Origin: Flavobacterium lacustre
GTDB taxonomy: Bacteria > Bacteroidota > Bacteroidia > Flavobacteriales > Flavobacteriaceae
Reading direction: 5' to 3'
NCBI RefSeq assembly: GCF_027474525.2
Contig: NZ_CP114882.2
Span: 3,224,001-3,288,000 of the forward strand
DNA length: 64,000 nt
This document shows positions 11,153 through 20,105 of the stretch, in pieces. The notes below the pieces were generated by a model. That model saw only the letters and a list, made by a program, of their open reading frames with translations. It was not told the origin of the DNA and ran no database searches. Both the position numbers and the translations under genes were made by a program. How positions within the stretch are numbered: the stretch's first letter is position 1; every line of letters begins with the position of its first letter.

Positions 11153-12325
11153 TCAATTAATTGGTATAACTAGTACTTCCTGATTTTTTTCAATAGTTAT
11201 CGAATCAAAAGGCAAACAAATTAAGCCATTCGCTTTCGCAAAAGTGTTTAACATAGCCGAACTTTGACTCTCTAAAACCGTGACTTTTTCATCATCAAAA
11301 AACGCTTTCAAAAACAATGTTTTTCCTGATGTATTCTCAAATTGGGTAGTTATTTTTCGGGTGATTTTTGACAAATGAATAGTTTCAAAACCCATACTTA
11401 TTTTGAGTGCAGGATATACATACACATAAAAACCTGTCAATGTTGACGCAGGATTTCCAGGCAAAGCAAAAACTATTTTTTTATCTTTTTTTCCAAAAAA
11501 CAAAGGTTTTCCAGGCTTCTGATTAATTTTATAAAATAACTCTTCTACTCCATTTGACAAAAGTGCTTCTTTTACAAAATCATAATCACCTACCGAAATT
11601 CCACCGGAAACAAGCACCACATCAAAGTCAGAAAGACACTCTTTTACAGCTTTTTTAGTCGCTTTCAAATTATCTTTAACCCTGATTATTTTTACTTTTT
11701 TGATTCCAATTCCTTTCAAAGCAGCTTCCAGCATAACAGAATTACTTTCGTAAATCTTCCCTTTTGGCAGTTGCTTTCCGGGTTTTACCAGCTCATTTCC
11801 GGTAACTAAAACTGCTATTTTTGGCTTGGCATATACCGTGATTTCTGTTATTCCCAAACAAGCAAGAAAACCAATGGCCGCAGGATTAATAAGAGTATTT
11901 TTTGGTAGGACGAGTTCGTTTTCTTTGATTTGCTCACCTTCATTTCTAACATTTGCAAATCGAGAAGGCATTTTAGTGATTGCTAATGCATCACCGGTTC
12001 TTGAAGTGTGCTCTTGCATCACAACCGTATCTAAATGATCCGGAACAAAAGCGCCGGTAAATATCCGAATAGCTTCGTTTTTAGCCAGTTCTATGTTCGA
12101 AAAATCGCCTGCTTGTGAGGTACTAACCACATCTAAATGCTGTAATTCACTGTGCAAAAAAGCGTAACCATCCATGGCTGATTGACGAAAAGGCGGCATA
12201 TTCATTGGCGAATAAATGGCTTCCGCCAAAATAAAACCAAGTGATTTAGACACTTTAATTTTTCTAATGGGCATCTTGCAACTATTCTTTGCAACAACAG
12301 ATAAGGCTTCTTCGACTTGTATCAT
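11153..12325 (-). CDS. moeA: Molybdopterin molybdenumtransferase MoeA
   Basis: A 390-residue protein inserting molybdate into adenylated molybdopterin. Motifs: FRQSAMDGYAF near the N-terminus, IFTGAFVPDHLDTVVMQE, the MPT-binding VLVSGGISVGDYDFVKEAL, and KPLFFGKKDKKIVFALPGNPAS. I chose Met at 12325 (MIQVEEALSVV), because the longer frame adds 22 residues that run into the predicted promoter. It is the first gene of the operon. Confidence 0.95.
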   Translation of the reverse strand: MIQVEEALSVVAKNSCKMPIRKIKVSKSLGFILAEAIYSPMNMPPFRQSAMDGYAFLHSELQHLDVVSTSQAGDFSNIELAKNEAIRIFTGAFVPDHLDTVVMQEHTSRTGDALAITKMPSRFANVRNEGEQIKENELVLPKNTLINPAAIGFLACLGITEITVYAKPKIAVLVTGNELVKPGKQLPKGKIYESNSVMLEAALKGIGIKKVKIIRVKDNLKATKKAVKECLSDFDVVLVSGGISVGDYDFVKEALLSNGVEELFYKINQKPGKPLFFGKKDKKIVFALPGNPASTLTGFYVYVYPALKISMGFETIHLSKITRKITTQFENTSGKTLFLKAFFDDEKVTVLESQSSAMLNTFAKANGLICLPFDSITIEKNQEVLVIPIN

Positions 12326-12343
12326 AGTACTATCTAATAAAAC

Positions 12344-12370
12344 TAAGTAAAAATACTTATTGCAAATATA
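12344..12370 (-). promoter_or_regulatory. Moco operon promoter with start-site palindrome
   Basis: On the minus strand TATATTTG (12363-12370) matches the -7 consensus. No good -33 TTG is seen. Just downstream, at the expected transcription start, lies the perfect inverted repeat TAAGTA-AAAA-TACTTA (12344-12359). A related half-palindrome follows the -7 box on the other side. This looks like an operator. Confidence 0.45.
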
Positions 12371-12495
12371 AGTAAAATTACTAGGTAACATTCATAATTA
12401 ACTATAATTACATGCAAAATGAATTTAGAGAGATTTATGCCCGTTTTATTTATGAAAAAAGAACAAAGCAGCTTTCAAATATGAAAAATGTGCAA

Positions 12496-12540
12496 AAAAG
12501 AAATCCCAAAATCTAATAAAAGACGTTGGGATTCGTAGGC
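12496..12540 (-). terminator. Terminator after rocD
   Basis: On the minus strand, stem AATCCCAA / TTGGGATT (16-nt loop) followed by TCTTTTTT, about 30 bp after the rocD stop. Confidence 0.65.
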
Positions 12541-12560
12541 TAAATTAAAGTAAAGCTATT

Positions 12561-13844
12561 TTATTCAAACTCGCTCAATGCTTTTTCGATGATGCCAAGA
12601 CATTCCTGTATTTGAGTTTCGGTGATTACTAATGGCGGAGCCAATCGGATTTTATTCCCGTGTGTTGGTTTTGCCAATAAGCCATAATCTCTGAATTTCA
12701 AACAAATATCCCAAGCTAAATCCGAATCTTCTCCACAATTAATCACAATCGCATTCAGCAATCCTTTTCCTCGAACCAAAGTAATCAAAGGGTTTCTGGA
12801 AGCAATATCATTTAATCCTTTGCGCAAAATAACGCCCAAACGTTCCGCATTTTGTGCTAAATTTTCGTCTTTAACCACTTCAAGTGCTGCAATGGCAACA
12901 GCTGCTGCAACGGGGTTTCCACCAAATGTAGAACCATGTTGCCCCGGTTTGATGACATTCATTATTTCGTTATTGGCCAAAACTGCCGAAACTGGATATA
13001 CTCCACCAGAAATCGCTTTTCCTAAAATAAGGATATCCGGTTTTACTTCAGGTTTGTTTTCGCATCCTTTTTCGCAAGAACAATTTCCACAAGTCGCTAA
13101 TAATCGTCCTGTTCTAGCAATTCCAGTTTGTACCTCATCAGCAATAAATAAAGCGTTATGCTCCGCACAAAGGGCTTTGGCTTTGGCCAAATAATCATCG
13201 GCTGGAACATAAACCCCAGCTTCTCCTTGAATAGGTTCTACTAGAAATCCGGCAATATTTTTGGTTGATTTCAACACAGCCGACAACGCTTCGATATCAT
13301 CATAAGGAATTTTTATAAATCCTGCAGTAAACGGTCCAAAACTTTTACGCGCACTCTCATCATTAGAAAAGGAAATAATAGTAGTGGTTCGCCCGTGAAA
13401 ATTATTTTCACAAACAATAATTTGTGCTTCATTTTCAGGAATACCTTTTACTTCATACGCCCATTTTCTACATAATTTAAGGGCGGTTTCTACCGCTTCG
13501 GCACCAGTATTCATGGGTAATACTTTATCAAAACCAAAATAATTGGTTACATATTCTTCGTAAACGCCCAATTGATCGTTATAAAAAGCACGTGAAGTTA
13601 AAGTCAGTGTTTGCGCTTGTTTTACCATTGCTCCAATAATTTTTGGATGACAATGTCCTTGATTTACGGCAGAATACGCAGATAGAAAATCATAGTATTT
13701 TTTCCCGTCAACATCCCAAACATAAACGCCTTCACCTCGCTCTAAAACTACGGGCAAAGGATGGTAATTGTGCGCTCCGTATTGATTTTCTTTAGCAATT
13801 AAAGCTTCCGATTTTGAGGAAAGGATTTGTTCTGTAGGTGTCAT
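12561..13844 (-). CDS. rocD: Ornithine--oxo-acid transaminase RocD
   Basis: A 427-residue class-III PLP aminotransferase converting ornithine and 2-oxoglutarate to glutamate semialdehyde and glutamate. Motifs: [14 protein letters not shown], the [15 protein letters not shown] segment with the PLP aspartate, and the Schiff-base Lys276 in ILGKAISGG. Between the last two sits a Cys-rich insertion (Cys252, 255, 257, 261). It is a single-gene unit, divergent from an Lrp/AsnC regulator, the usual arrangement for an amino-acid catabolic gene and its controller. A -7-like box TACTTTTG lies at 13874-13881 on the minus strand. Confidence 0.95.
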   Translation of the reverse strand: MTPTEQILSSKSEALIAKENQYGAHNYHPLPVVLERGEGVYVWDVDGKKYYDFLSAYSAVNQGHCHPKIIGAMVKQAQTLTLTSRAFYNDQLGVYEEYVTNYFGFDKVLPMNTGAEAVETALKLCRKWAYEVKGIPENEAQIIVCENNFHGRTTTIISFSNDESARKSFGPFTAGFIKIPYDDIEALSAVLKSTKNIAGFLVEPIQGEAGVYVPADDYLAKAKALCAEHNALFIADEVQTGIARTGRLLATCGNCSCEKGCENKPEVKPDILILGKAISGGVYPVSAVLANNEIMNVIKPGQHGSTFGGNPVAAAVAIAALEVVKDENLAQNAERLGVILRKGLNDIASRNPLITLVRGKGLLNAIVINCGEDSDLAWDICLKFRDYGLLAKPTHGNKIRLAPPLVITETQIQECLGIIEKALSEFE

Positions 13845-14019
13845 GGTGATTCTTTTTTTTAAATCTTAAAGTGCAAAAGTACTGAAAATATTTTATTTTA
13901 ACACGAATATCAACTATTTTGACTTTTAAAAAACAATATATTAAAAATTATTCTTTAATTTGTTTAAAAATAAGTCATTTTGTAATTTTAGTTGTTCGGT
14001 TTTTAAAGCTATTTTTAAT

Positions 14020-14049
14020 TTGAACAAAAAACAATTACTTTTATACTTG
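14020..14049 (+). promoter_or_regulatory. Predicted promoter of the Lrp/AsnC gene
   Basis: TTG (14020-14022), 19-nt spacer, TATACTTG (14042-14049): one mismatch to TAnnTTTG. It lies in the 242-bp divergent region shared with rocD, where an Lrp-type site would be expected. Confidence 0.45.
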
Positions 14050-14086
14050 CTCAAAAAAGTGATTTTAACTTAAAAACAACCGAAAA

Positions 14087-14539
14087 ATGGATGCTTTAGA
14101 CGAATTCGATATCAATATTATAAAAGAATTAGAAAAAGACGGAAGAATGGCTTACTCTGCCATAGCCACTAATTTGAAAATATCAAATACGATGGTGCAT
14201 CAACGCATTAACCGATTAACCGAACAAGGAATTCTCGCCGGAATAAGACCCATTATAAACGAAAAGAAAATAGGATACGATTGGGCTTCTTTCACCGGAA
14301 TAACCTTAAATAAAGATCCCGATTCAATACAAGTAATCGAAGCCTTAAAAAACATTCCCGAAATCACAGAATGTTACTATGTTACAGGTTCTTTCACGCT
14401 TTATATAAAAATAATTGCCAAAAATCATGAACACATGAGGAAGATTCTTTACGAAAAAATCGACAACATTCCCGGAATTGCCAAAACTGATTCTATCATA
14501 GAATTAGGTTGTGCATTTAAACGCAACGTAACATTATAA
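14087..14539 (+). CDS. Lrp/AsnC family transcriptional regulator
   Basis: A 150-residue protein with the standard layout: N-terminal winged helix-turn-helix (LDEFDINIIKELEKDGRMAYSAIATNLKISNTMVHQRINRL in pieces) and a C-terminal RAM/ligand-binding domain (ITECYYVTGSFTLYIKI). It starts LDEFD-x-x-I, as in AsnC. Divergent placement suggests control of rocD in response to ornithine, arginine or another amino acid (inference). The downstream exported peptidase cluster begins 37 bp later and may be co-transcribed. Confidence 0.93.
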   Translation: MDALDEFDINIIKELEKDGRMAYSAIATNLKISNTMVHQRINRLTEQGILAGIRPIINEKKIGYDWASFTGITLNKDPDSIQVIEALKNIPEITECYYVTGSFTLYIKIIAKNHEHMRKILYEKIDNIPGIAKTDSIIELGCAFKRNVTL

Positions 14540-14576
14540 ACTTAAAATCTGAAAATAACCCCTAAAATAAAAACGA

Positions 14577-15440
14577 ATGAAAATCACTGTTCTTCTCCCA
14601 AAAAATTATTTTAAAATCATACTTATTTTCGTTCTCTTTTTATTCTCTACCAGCATTCAAGCGCAAAATCCAAAAGGGAAATTATTTATCATTGGTGGTG
14701 GTAATCGCTCGGATGCCTTGATGACACAGCTAATAAGCATTTCTGATTTAGAGAAAAAGGATTTTGTAGTCGTCCTGCCCATGTCAAGCGAAGAACCGGA
14801 CAGCGCGTATATTTATTTCAAAGAGCAGTTTCAAAAACTGACGCCGCATCCTATTATTATGATGAATTTTGATAAAAATACAGCCAATAATAAAACCTTA
14901 ACCGACTCACTACAAAAAGCAAAACTTATCTTCATTAGTGGCGGCGATCAAACCCGATTTATGAATGTGGTATACAACACACCAATTTATACCGCCATTC
15001 ACAAAGCCTATCAAAACGGAAGTACGATTGCCGGAACAAGTGCCGGAGCTGCTGTAATGTCTGAAAAAATGATTACCGGAAATCAAAAATTAGAAAAAGA
15101 ATATTCTGGAACTTTTGACAACATCCGATACGACAATTTAGAAACCACCGAAGGTTTAGGACTAATCACAAACGCCATCATCGACCAACATTTCTTAAAA
15201 AGAAGCCGTTACAACCGCTTGATTTCAGCAATGGTCGAATTCCCCAATCTTACCGGAATTGGTATTGACGAAAGTACCGCCATTATTGTTCACAACAACG
15301 AAATTGAAGTGGCCGGTGAAAGCGAAGTTATTGTCCTTAAAAATCCAAAAGGAGTTCAAAAAACTAAAAACAACTTGATTTCCATAAAAGGTCTTGATAT
15401 GAGTATTTACAATGCAGGACAAAAATTTAAAGTGAAATAA
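14577..15440 (+). CDS. Exported cyanophycinase-like peptidase S51
   Basis: A 287-residue protein with an N-terminal signal peptide ending near AQ30. The S51 fold is shown by LFIIGGGNRS, FISGGDQTRFM and the nucleophile elbow AGTSAGAAVM with Ser155, followed by DQHFLKRSRYNRL and GIGIDESTAI. Family members hydrolyse cyanophycin (Asp-Arg polymer) or alpha-aspartyl peptides. Its stop is 2 bp before the acylase gene start, so the two form an operon. Many heterotrophs without cyanophycin carry exported forms, so substrate scavenging is likely. Confidence 0.9.
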   Translation: MKITVLLPKNYFKIILIFVLFLFSTSIQAQNPKGKLFIIGGGNRSDALMTQLISISDLEKKDFVVVLPMSSEEPDSAYIYFKEQFQKLTPHPIIMMNFDKNTANNKTLTDSLQKAKLIFISGGDQTRFMNVVYNTPIYTAIHKAYQNGSTIAGTSAGAAVMSEKMITGNQKLEKEYSGTFDNIRYDNLETTEGLGLITNAIIDQHFLKRSRYNRLISAMVEFPNLTGIGIDESTAIIVHNNEIEVAGESEVIVLKNPKGVQKTKNNLISIKGLDMSIYNAGQKFKVK

Positions 15441-15442
15441 AA

Positions 15443-17644
15443 ATGACTGCTAACAAGTACGGTATTCAATTAAGCATACTGTTTTTATGCATTGGTTTGC
15501 AGGCTTTCGCCCAAAAAACACCAACTGCCGAAAACAAAAGACTCGAAAAACAAGCCCAAAGAGTAACTATTATTCGAGACAATTGGGGCATTGCACATGT
15601 GTATGGCAAAACCGATGCCGATGCCGTTTTTGGGATGCTTTACGCACAATGTGAAGATGATTTTCAACGGGTGGAAATGAACTATATTGACAAACTGGGT
15701 CGTCTTGCAGAAATAAAAGGACAATCGGTTTTATACAATGATTTAGAAACCCGATTACTGATTGATGCGGACGAAGCTAAAGCCGATTATAAAAAAGCGG
15801 CTCCTTGGTTGAAAAAATTATTAAACAGTTATGCCGACGGAATTAACTATTATTTACACAAACATCCGGAAGTAAAACCGGCGTTACTGACTCATTTTGA
15901 ACCTTGGTTCCCGCTGTTGTGGACCGACGGAAGCATTGGAGCCATTAGCACTGCAGATCTTTCTACGGCCGAATTGAAAGCTTTTTATTCCGGAAATTCA
16001 GATAAAGTAGCGTTTATCGAAAGAGAAAAAATAGTAGAAACCGGTTCCAACGGATTTGCAATAGCGCCTTCAAAATCCGCATCCGGAAATGCACTTTTAT
16101 ATATTAATCCACACACTACATTTTATTTCAGACCCGAAATACAAGTCAGCAGCGAAGAAGGACTCAACGCTTATGGTGCGGTAACTTGGGGACAATTTTT
16201 CATATACCAAGGATTTAACGATAATTGTGGCTGGATGCACACCTCAAATAATGTAGATGTTGCTGATATGTATGCCGAAAAAATCAGTACTAAAAACAAC
16301 AAACTTTATTACGAATACGAAGCCCAATTACGTCCTGTTACGGAAAAAAAAATTACCATTAATTATCTGGAAAACGGAAAACTAATCGCTAAAGAATTCA
16401 AAACCTATTTCACCCATCACGGTCCTATAATGGCACAACGAGATGGAAAATGGATTAGTTTAAAATCGAATAATCGTTCGATGAACAGTTTGGTTCAAAG
16501 TTGGGTCAGAACAAAGTCTAAAGATTTTGAAGCCTACAAAAAAGCAATGGATCTCAAAGCAAACACATCAAACAATACTGTTTATGCAGACAGCAAAGGA
16601 AATATTGCTTATTGGCACGGGAATTTTATACCCATTAGAGATAAAAACCTGAATTGGTCTAAAGTGGTTGATGGCACCACCGCCACAACTGAATGGAAAG
16701 GATTACACGACGTTTCCCAAATGGTTCATCTATACAATCCTACTAACGGCTGGCTTCAAAATTGCAATTCTACCCCTTATTCTGTTGCAGGGGAAAACAG
16801 TCCAAAAGAAGAAAATTACCTTCCCTACATGGCACCAGATGGCGAAAATTTCAGAGGAATAAATGCCGTTCGGATTTTTAGCCAAGGAAATCAATACACA
16901 TTAGACAAAATTATTGCCGACGGATACAACTCTAAATTGTCCGCTTTTGAAATCTTAATTCCAACCTTAATTACTGCTTTTGAAAATAATTTAAAATCAG
17001 AAAATCCATCTTACAAAGATTTATCGGAACCAATTACTGTTTTGAAAAACTGGGATTATTATGCCAATGCAAATTCTGTTGCTACAACATTAGCTAACGA
17101 ATGGGCATTTAAATTGGATCCTGTTCTCCAAAGAGTTTATATTGACGAAGGCGAATTAGACCAAGTCGAGAACACCAAATTATTTGCAAAAAATGCTACG
17201 CAGGAACAATTGCTGCCTCAACTTCAGATGGTAATCAATGAATTGAAAACTAAATTTGGAACCTGGCAAATTCCATGGGGAGACCTGAACAGGTTCCAAC
17301 GTGCATCGGGAGACATTGACCTTGATTATAATGATGCTGCGGAAAGTTTACCAATAGGAAATACTTCGGTACTTTGGGGTTGTTTGCCTGCTTTCAAAAG
17401 TTCGTACCAAAAGGACACCAAAAAAAGATACGGATACAGTGGCAATAGCTTTATATGTGCCGTAGAATTTGGACCTAAAATAAAAGCTAAATCACTGTTA
17501 GCAGGAGGAAACAGCGGAGATCCAAAATCGAAACATTTTAACGATCAGGCCGAAATGTACCAAAAAGGACAATTCAAAGACGTGCTTTTTTATAAGGAAG
17601 ACGTTCAAAAAAATGCCGAACGTACCTATCACCCTGGAGAATAA
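15443..17644 (+). CDS. Exported penicillin acylase family N-terminal-nucleophile amidase
   Basis: A 733-residue Ntn hydrolase with a signal peptide (cleavage near AFAQ). The N-terminal alpha part (VTIIRDNWGIAHVYGKTDADAVFGMLYAQCEDDFQRV) is typical of penicillin/AHL acylases. Autocleavage is expected between Gly201 and Ser202 in ETGSNGFAIAPSKS, freeing Ser202 as the nucleophile. NPHTTFYF follows, as in the family beta chain. Substrates of relatives are acyl-homoserine lactones, N-acyl amino acids and beta-lactams; none can be assigned here. It is coupled to the upstream cyanophycinase gene. Confidence 0.92.
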   Translation: MTANKYGIQLSILFLCIGLQAFAQKTPTAENKRLEKQAQRVTIIRDNWGIAHVYGKTDADAVFGMLYAQCEDDFQRVEMNYIDKLGRLAEIKGQSVLYNDLETRLLIDADEAKADYKKAAPWLKKLLNSYADGINYYLHKHPEVKPALLTHFEPWFPLLWTDGSIGAISTADLSTAELKAFYSGNSDKVAFIEREKIVETGSNGFAIAPSKSASGNALLYINPHTTFYFRPEIQVSSEEGLNAYGAVTWGQFFIYQGFNDNCGWMHTSNNVDVADMYAEKISTKNNKLYYEYEAQLRPVTEKKITINYLENGKLIAKEFKTYFTHHGPIMAQRDGKWISLKSNNRSMNSLVQSWVRTKSKDFEAYKKAMDLKANTSNNTVYADSKGNIAYWHGNFIPIRDKNLNWSKVVDGTTATTEWKGLHDVSQMVHLYNPTNGWLQNCNSTPYSVAGENSPKEENYLPYMAPDGENFRGINAVRIFSQGNQYTLDKIIADGYNSKLSAFEILIPTLITAFENNLKSENPSYKDLSEPITVLKNWDYYANANSVATTLANEWAFKLDPVLQRVYIDEGELDQVENTKLFAKNATQEQLLPQLQMVINELKTKFGTWQIPWGDLNRFQRASGDIDLDYNDAAESLPIGNTSVLWGCLPAFKSSYQKDTKKRYGYSGNSFICAVEFGPKIKAKSLLAGGNSGDPKSKHFNDQAEMYQKGQFKDVLFYKEDVQKNAERTYHPGE

Positions 17645-17760
17645 TCCGCAACAGGAACGAATAAACATCTGAAAATCAAACACAAAAACCTTGAAAGTAA
17701 ATTCTTTTGAGGTTTTTTTATAACAAAATAATTAAGATATTTGTTAAAAATAACAAACCC

Positions 17761-18534
17761 ATGAAAAAAATACATTATTTCCTGTTGAGCCTTTTGGTAC
17801 AAACTACCTTTTCATTTGCACAGCTTAAACCGGTGCAATACCATGATGGCAGCCAAGTATTACATGGTTTTCAAGCAAATCCTGCTAAGAAAAGTATTCA
17901 AAAACCGGGAATATTAATCCTTCCGGCTTGGTTGGGAATTGACAAACATTCTAAAGACACTGCGCTACAATTAGCCAATTTAGGATACTACGCTTTTGTA
18001 GCTGATATTTATGGAGAAGGAAATTATCCAAAAGATTATTCGGAAGCAGGTAAAATGGCCGGCTCTTATAAAAAGGATTATACTGCCTATCAAAAGCGAA
18101 TCACATTGGCGCTAAACCAATTGATAAAAGCAGGTGCCAATCCGGATAATATAGTAGTTATTGGCTATTGTTTTGGCGGAACAGGAGCTTTGGAAGCCGC
18201 TCGTGGACATTTAAATTTTAAAGGTGTCGTATCTTTTCACGGAGGTTTAGCAAAAGACGCAACAAGACCTGCAGAACCTATAACTGCTAAAGTTTTAGTG
18301 TGTCATGGTGCAGATGACCCTTTTGAATCTAAAGAAGAAATCGCTGCTTTTCAACAAGAAATGCGCGATACAAAATCGGATTGGCAAATGATTTATTATG
18401 CCAATGCGGTACACTCTTTCACCAATCCCGAAGCAGGTACTGATAATTCTAAAGGAGCAGCTTACAATGAAAAAGCAGCAAAACGCTCTTTCGAACATTT
18501 GAAAGTTTTCCTGAATGAAGTTTTAAAAAAATAA
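17761..18534 (+). CDS. Exported dienelactone hydrolase family protein
   Basis: A 257-residue alpha/beta hydrolase. I start at 17761, where the signal peptide MKKIHYFLLSLLVQTTFSFA begins; the longer frame adds 18 implausible residues. The triad is visible: nucleophile Cys137 in GYCFGGTGA, Asp in GADDPFES (~185), and His218 in AVHSFTNP, with Cys in place of Ser as in classic dienelactone hydrolases. It lies 116 bp after the acylase gene and 29 bp before the M28 peptidase. The substrate is unknown; exported flavobacterial members act on diverse esters. Confidence 0.9.
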   Translation: MKKIHYFLLSLLVQTTFSFAQLKPVQYHDGSQVLHGFQANPAKKSIQKPGILILPAWLGIDKHSKDTALQLANLGYYAFVADIYGEGNYPKDYSEAGKMAGSYKKDYTAYQKRITLALNQLIKAGANPDNIVVIGYCFGGTGALEAARGHLNFKGVVSFHGGLAKDATRPAEPITAKVLVCHGADDPFESKEEIAAFQQEMRDTKSDWQMIYYANAVHSFTNPEAGTDNSKGAAYNEKAAKRSFEHLKVFLNEVLKK

Positions 18535-18563
18535 AATACAAATACCAACCCTAAACCTATAAA

Positions 18564-19574
18564 ATGAAGAAAATACTATTTCTATTTGTTGCCCTCACCG
18601 TAATTTCCTGCTCCACTCAAAAAAGAGGTGTTGCCGCTGTTGAACCTACAAAATACATGAATACCATAACTGCCGAAGATTTAAAAACCCATCTTTATAT
18701 TGTCGCTTCAGATGAAATGGAAGGTCGTGAAACCGGTTCTGCTGGTCAGAAAAAAGCAGGTCAATATCTTATCAAACAATACGAGAAAAACAATGTTCCG
18801 TTTCCTAAAGGTGCGACCAATTATTACCAACCCATTCCTGCAGCCTATTTAAACAAAAAATATGGCGAAAAACTAGGCGATTCAGAGAATATCTGGGCAT
18901 TTATTGAAGGCTCAGAAAAACCAAATGAAATCCTTATTATTTCGGCTCATTACGACCACGTTGGAATTAAAGACGGTGAAGTCTATAACGGTGCCGATGA
19001 TGATGGCTCAGGAACTGTCGCTTTATTAGAAATTGCCCAAGCTTTTGAAATTGCCAAAAAAGAAGGTCACGGTCCAAAACGTTCGATTCTGTTTCTTCAT
19101 GTAACTGGAGAAGAACATGGTTTACATGGTTCCCGATTCTATTCTGAAAATCCTTTATTTCCATTGGCGAACACTATAACCGATATTAATATTGATATGA
19201 TAGGACGTCGCGACGAAGCCCATGCAGGAAGTAATAATTATGTATATGTGATTGGTGCTAACCGTCTATCAACTGATTTAGATAATATTTGTACTATCGC
19301 AAATGCAAAATACACCAATTTAGATTTAGATTATAAGTTCAATGATCCAAAAGACCCAAACCGATTCTACGAGCGTTCCGACCATTATAATTTTGCCAAA
19401 AACGGAATACCATCAGTATTCTTTTTCAATGGTGTCCATGCAGATTACCACAAAAAAACAGATGAAGTTGATAAAATAGAATTTGATGCTTTAACTAAGA
19501 GAACCCAGTTTGCCTTTGTAACTGCCTGGGAATTGGCAAACCGAACAGAAAGACCTATTGTAGATAAGAAATAA
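18564..19574 (+). CDS. M28 family aminopeptidase lipoprotein
   Basis: A 336-residue zinc aminopeptidase. The signal peptide ends in a lipobox (TVISC, Cys16), so it is probably lipid-anchored in the envelope. The two-zinc site is readable: SAHYDH (His129, Asp131), NGADDDGSG, TGEEHG (Glu183/184), NIDMIGR and the final His in GVHADYHKKTDE. It closes the exported hydrolase cluster and is followed by a strong terminator. Confidence 0.93.
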   Translation: MKKILFLFVALTVISCSTQKRGVAAVEPTKYMNTITAEDLKTHLYIVASDEMEGRETGSAGQKKAGQYLIKQYEKNNVPFPKGATNYYQPIPAAYLNKKYGEKLGDSENIWAFIEGSEKPNEILIISAHYDHVGIKDGEVYNGADDDGSGTVALLEIAQAFEIAKKEGHGPKRSILFLHVTGEEHGLHGSRFYSENPLFPLANTITDINIDMIGRRDEAHAGSNNYVYVIGANRLSTDLDNICTIANAKYTNLDLDYKFNDPKDPNRFYERSDHYNFAKNGIPSVFFFNGVHADYHKKTDEVDKIEFDALTKRTQFAFVTAWELANRTERPIVDKK

Positions 19575-19591
19575 CATCTATTAGAAACTAT

Positions 19592-19628
19592 AAAAAAGAG
19601 CCTTGAAAATCCTTCAAGGCTCTTTTTT
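19592..19628. terminator. Terminator after the M28 peptidase
   Basis: Near-perfect stem AAAAAGAGCCTTGA / TTCAAGGCTCTTTTT with an A-run and a T-run, so it may work in both directions. Confidence 0.85.
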
Positions 19629-19689
19629 AGTTTAGCTCCTAATGAAGTTTCCCCAAATAAAAACTACTACCATTCTCTGGATACTCAAG

Positions 19690-19898
19690 GATATTGCCAT
19701 GTAAATTCACGATTCTCCTATGCATTTTGCGATTCTCCTATGCGCATTTAAGATATTGCCATGCACATTCTCGATTCTCCTATACAACTTTACGATATTG
19801 CTATGCACATTCGCGATTCTCCTATGCGCATTTAAGATATTGCCATGCAACTTTACGATTCTCCTATGCGCATTTAGGATATTGCCATGCAAATTCCC
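19690..19898. repeat. 21-bp tandem array, 10 units, alternating two types
   Basis: Ten head-to-tail units (one of 20 bp) mostly alternate between GATTCTCCTATGCGCATTTAA-like and GATATTGCCATGCACATTCTC-like. All three plus-strand frames read through as 7-residue repeats, which follows from 21 being a multiple of 3 and is not evidence of coding. The array lies between the peptidase terminator and the tRNA-His terminator. Confidence 0.92.
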
Positions 19899-19991
19899 AT
19901 TCCTTAAATGATCTAATGCTTAAAATACCCAACAAATCTTATATCCCCTATAGGATTCTAAACTTTGAAAACAAACGAAACTTAAACCCAC

Positions 19992-20024
19992 AAAAAAAGC
20001 CTCGAATTTCTTCGAGGCTTTTGC
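19992..20024 (-). terminator. Terminator of tRNA-His
   Basis: On the minus strand AAGCCTCGAA-gaaa-TTCGAGGCTT followed by seven T (read as AAAAAAA on plus at 19992-19998), just after the tRNA 3' end. Confidence 0.85.
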
Positions 20025-20030
20025 CTTTTG

Positions 20031-20105
20031 GGTGGATGACCGGGTTCGAACCGGCGACCCTCGGTACCACAAACCGATGCTCTAACCAGCTGAGCTACAA
20101 CCACC
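20031..20105 (-). tRNA. tRNA-His (anticodon GTG)
   Basis: The minus strand folds as a full cloverleaf. It begins with an encoded G(-1) opposite C73 (the histidine-specific extra pair) and has the D arm GCTC/GAGC, an anticodon stem TCGGT/ACCGA with loop TTGTGGT (anticodon GTG), and a T arm with TTCGAAC. CCA is not encoded. One acceptor pair is U:U (fifth pair after G1:C72). The 5' half from tRNA position 42 back to the start lies in a 175-bp direct repeat and is probably supplied by the integrated element, so the gene is a junction product. Confidence 0.95.
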
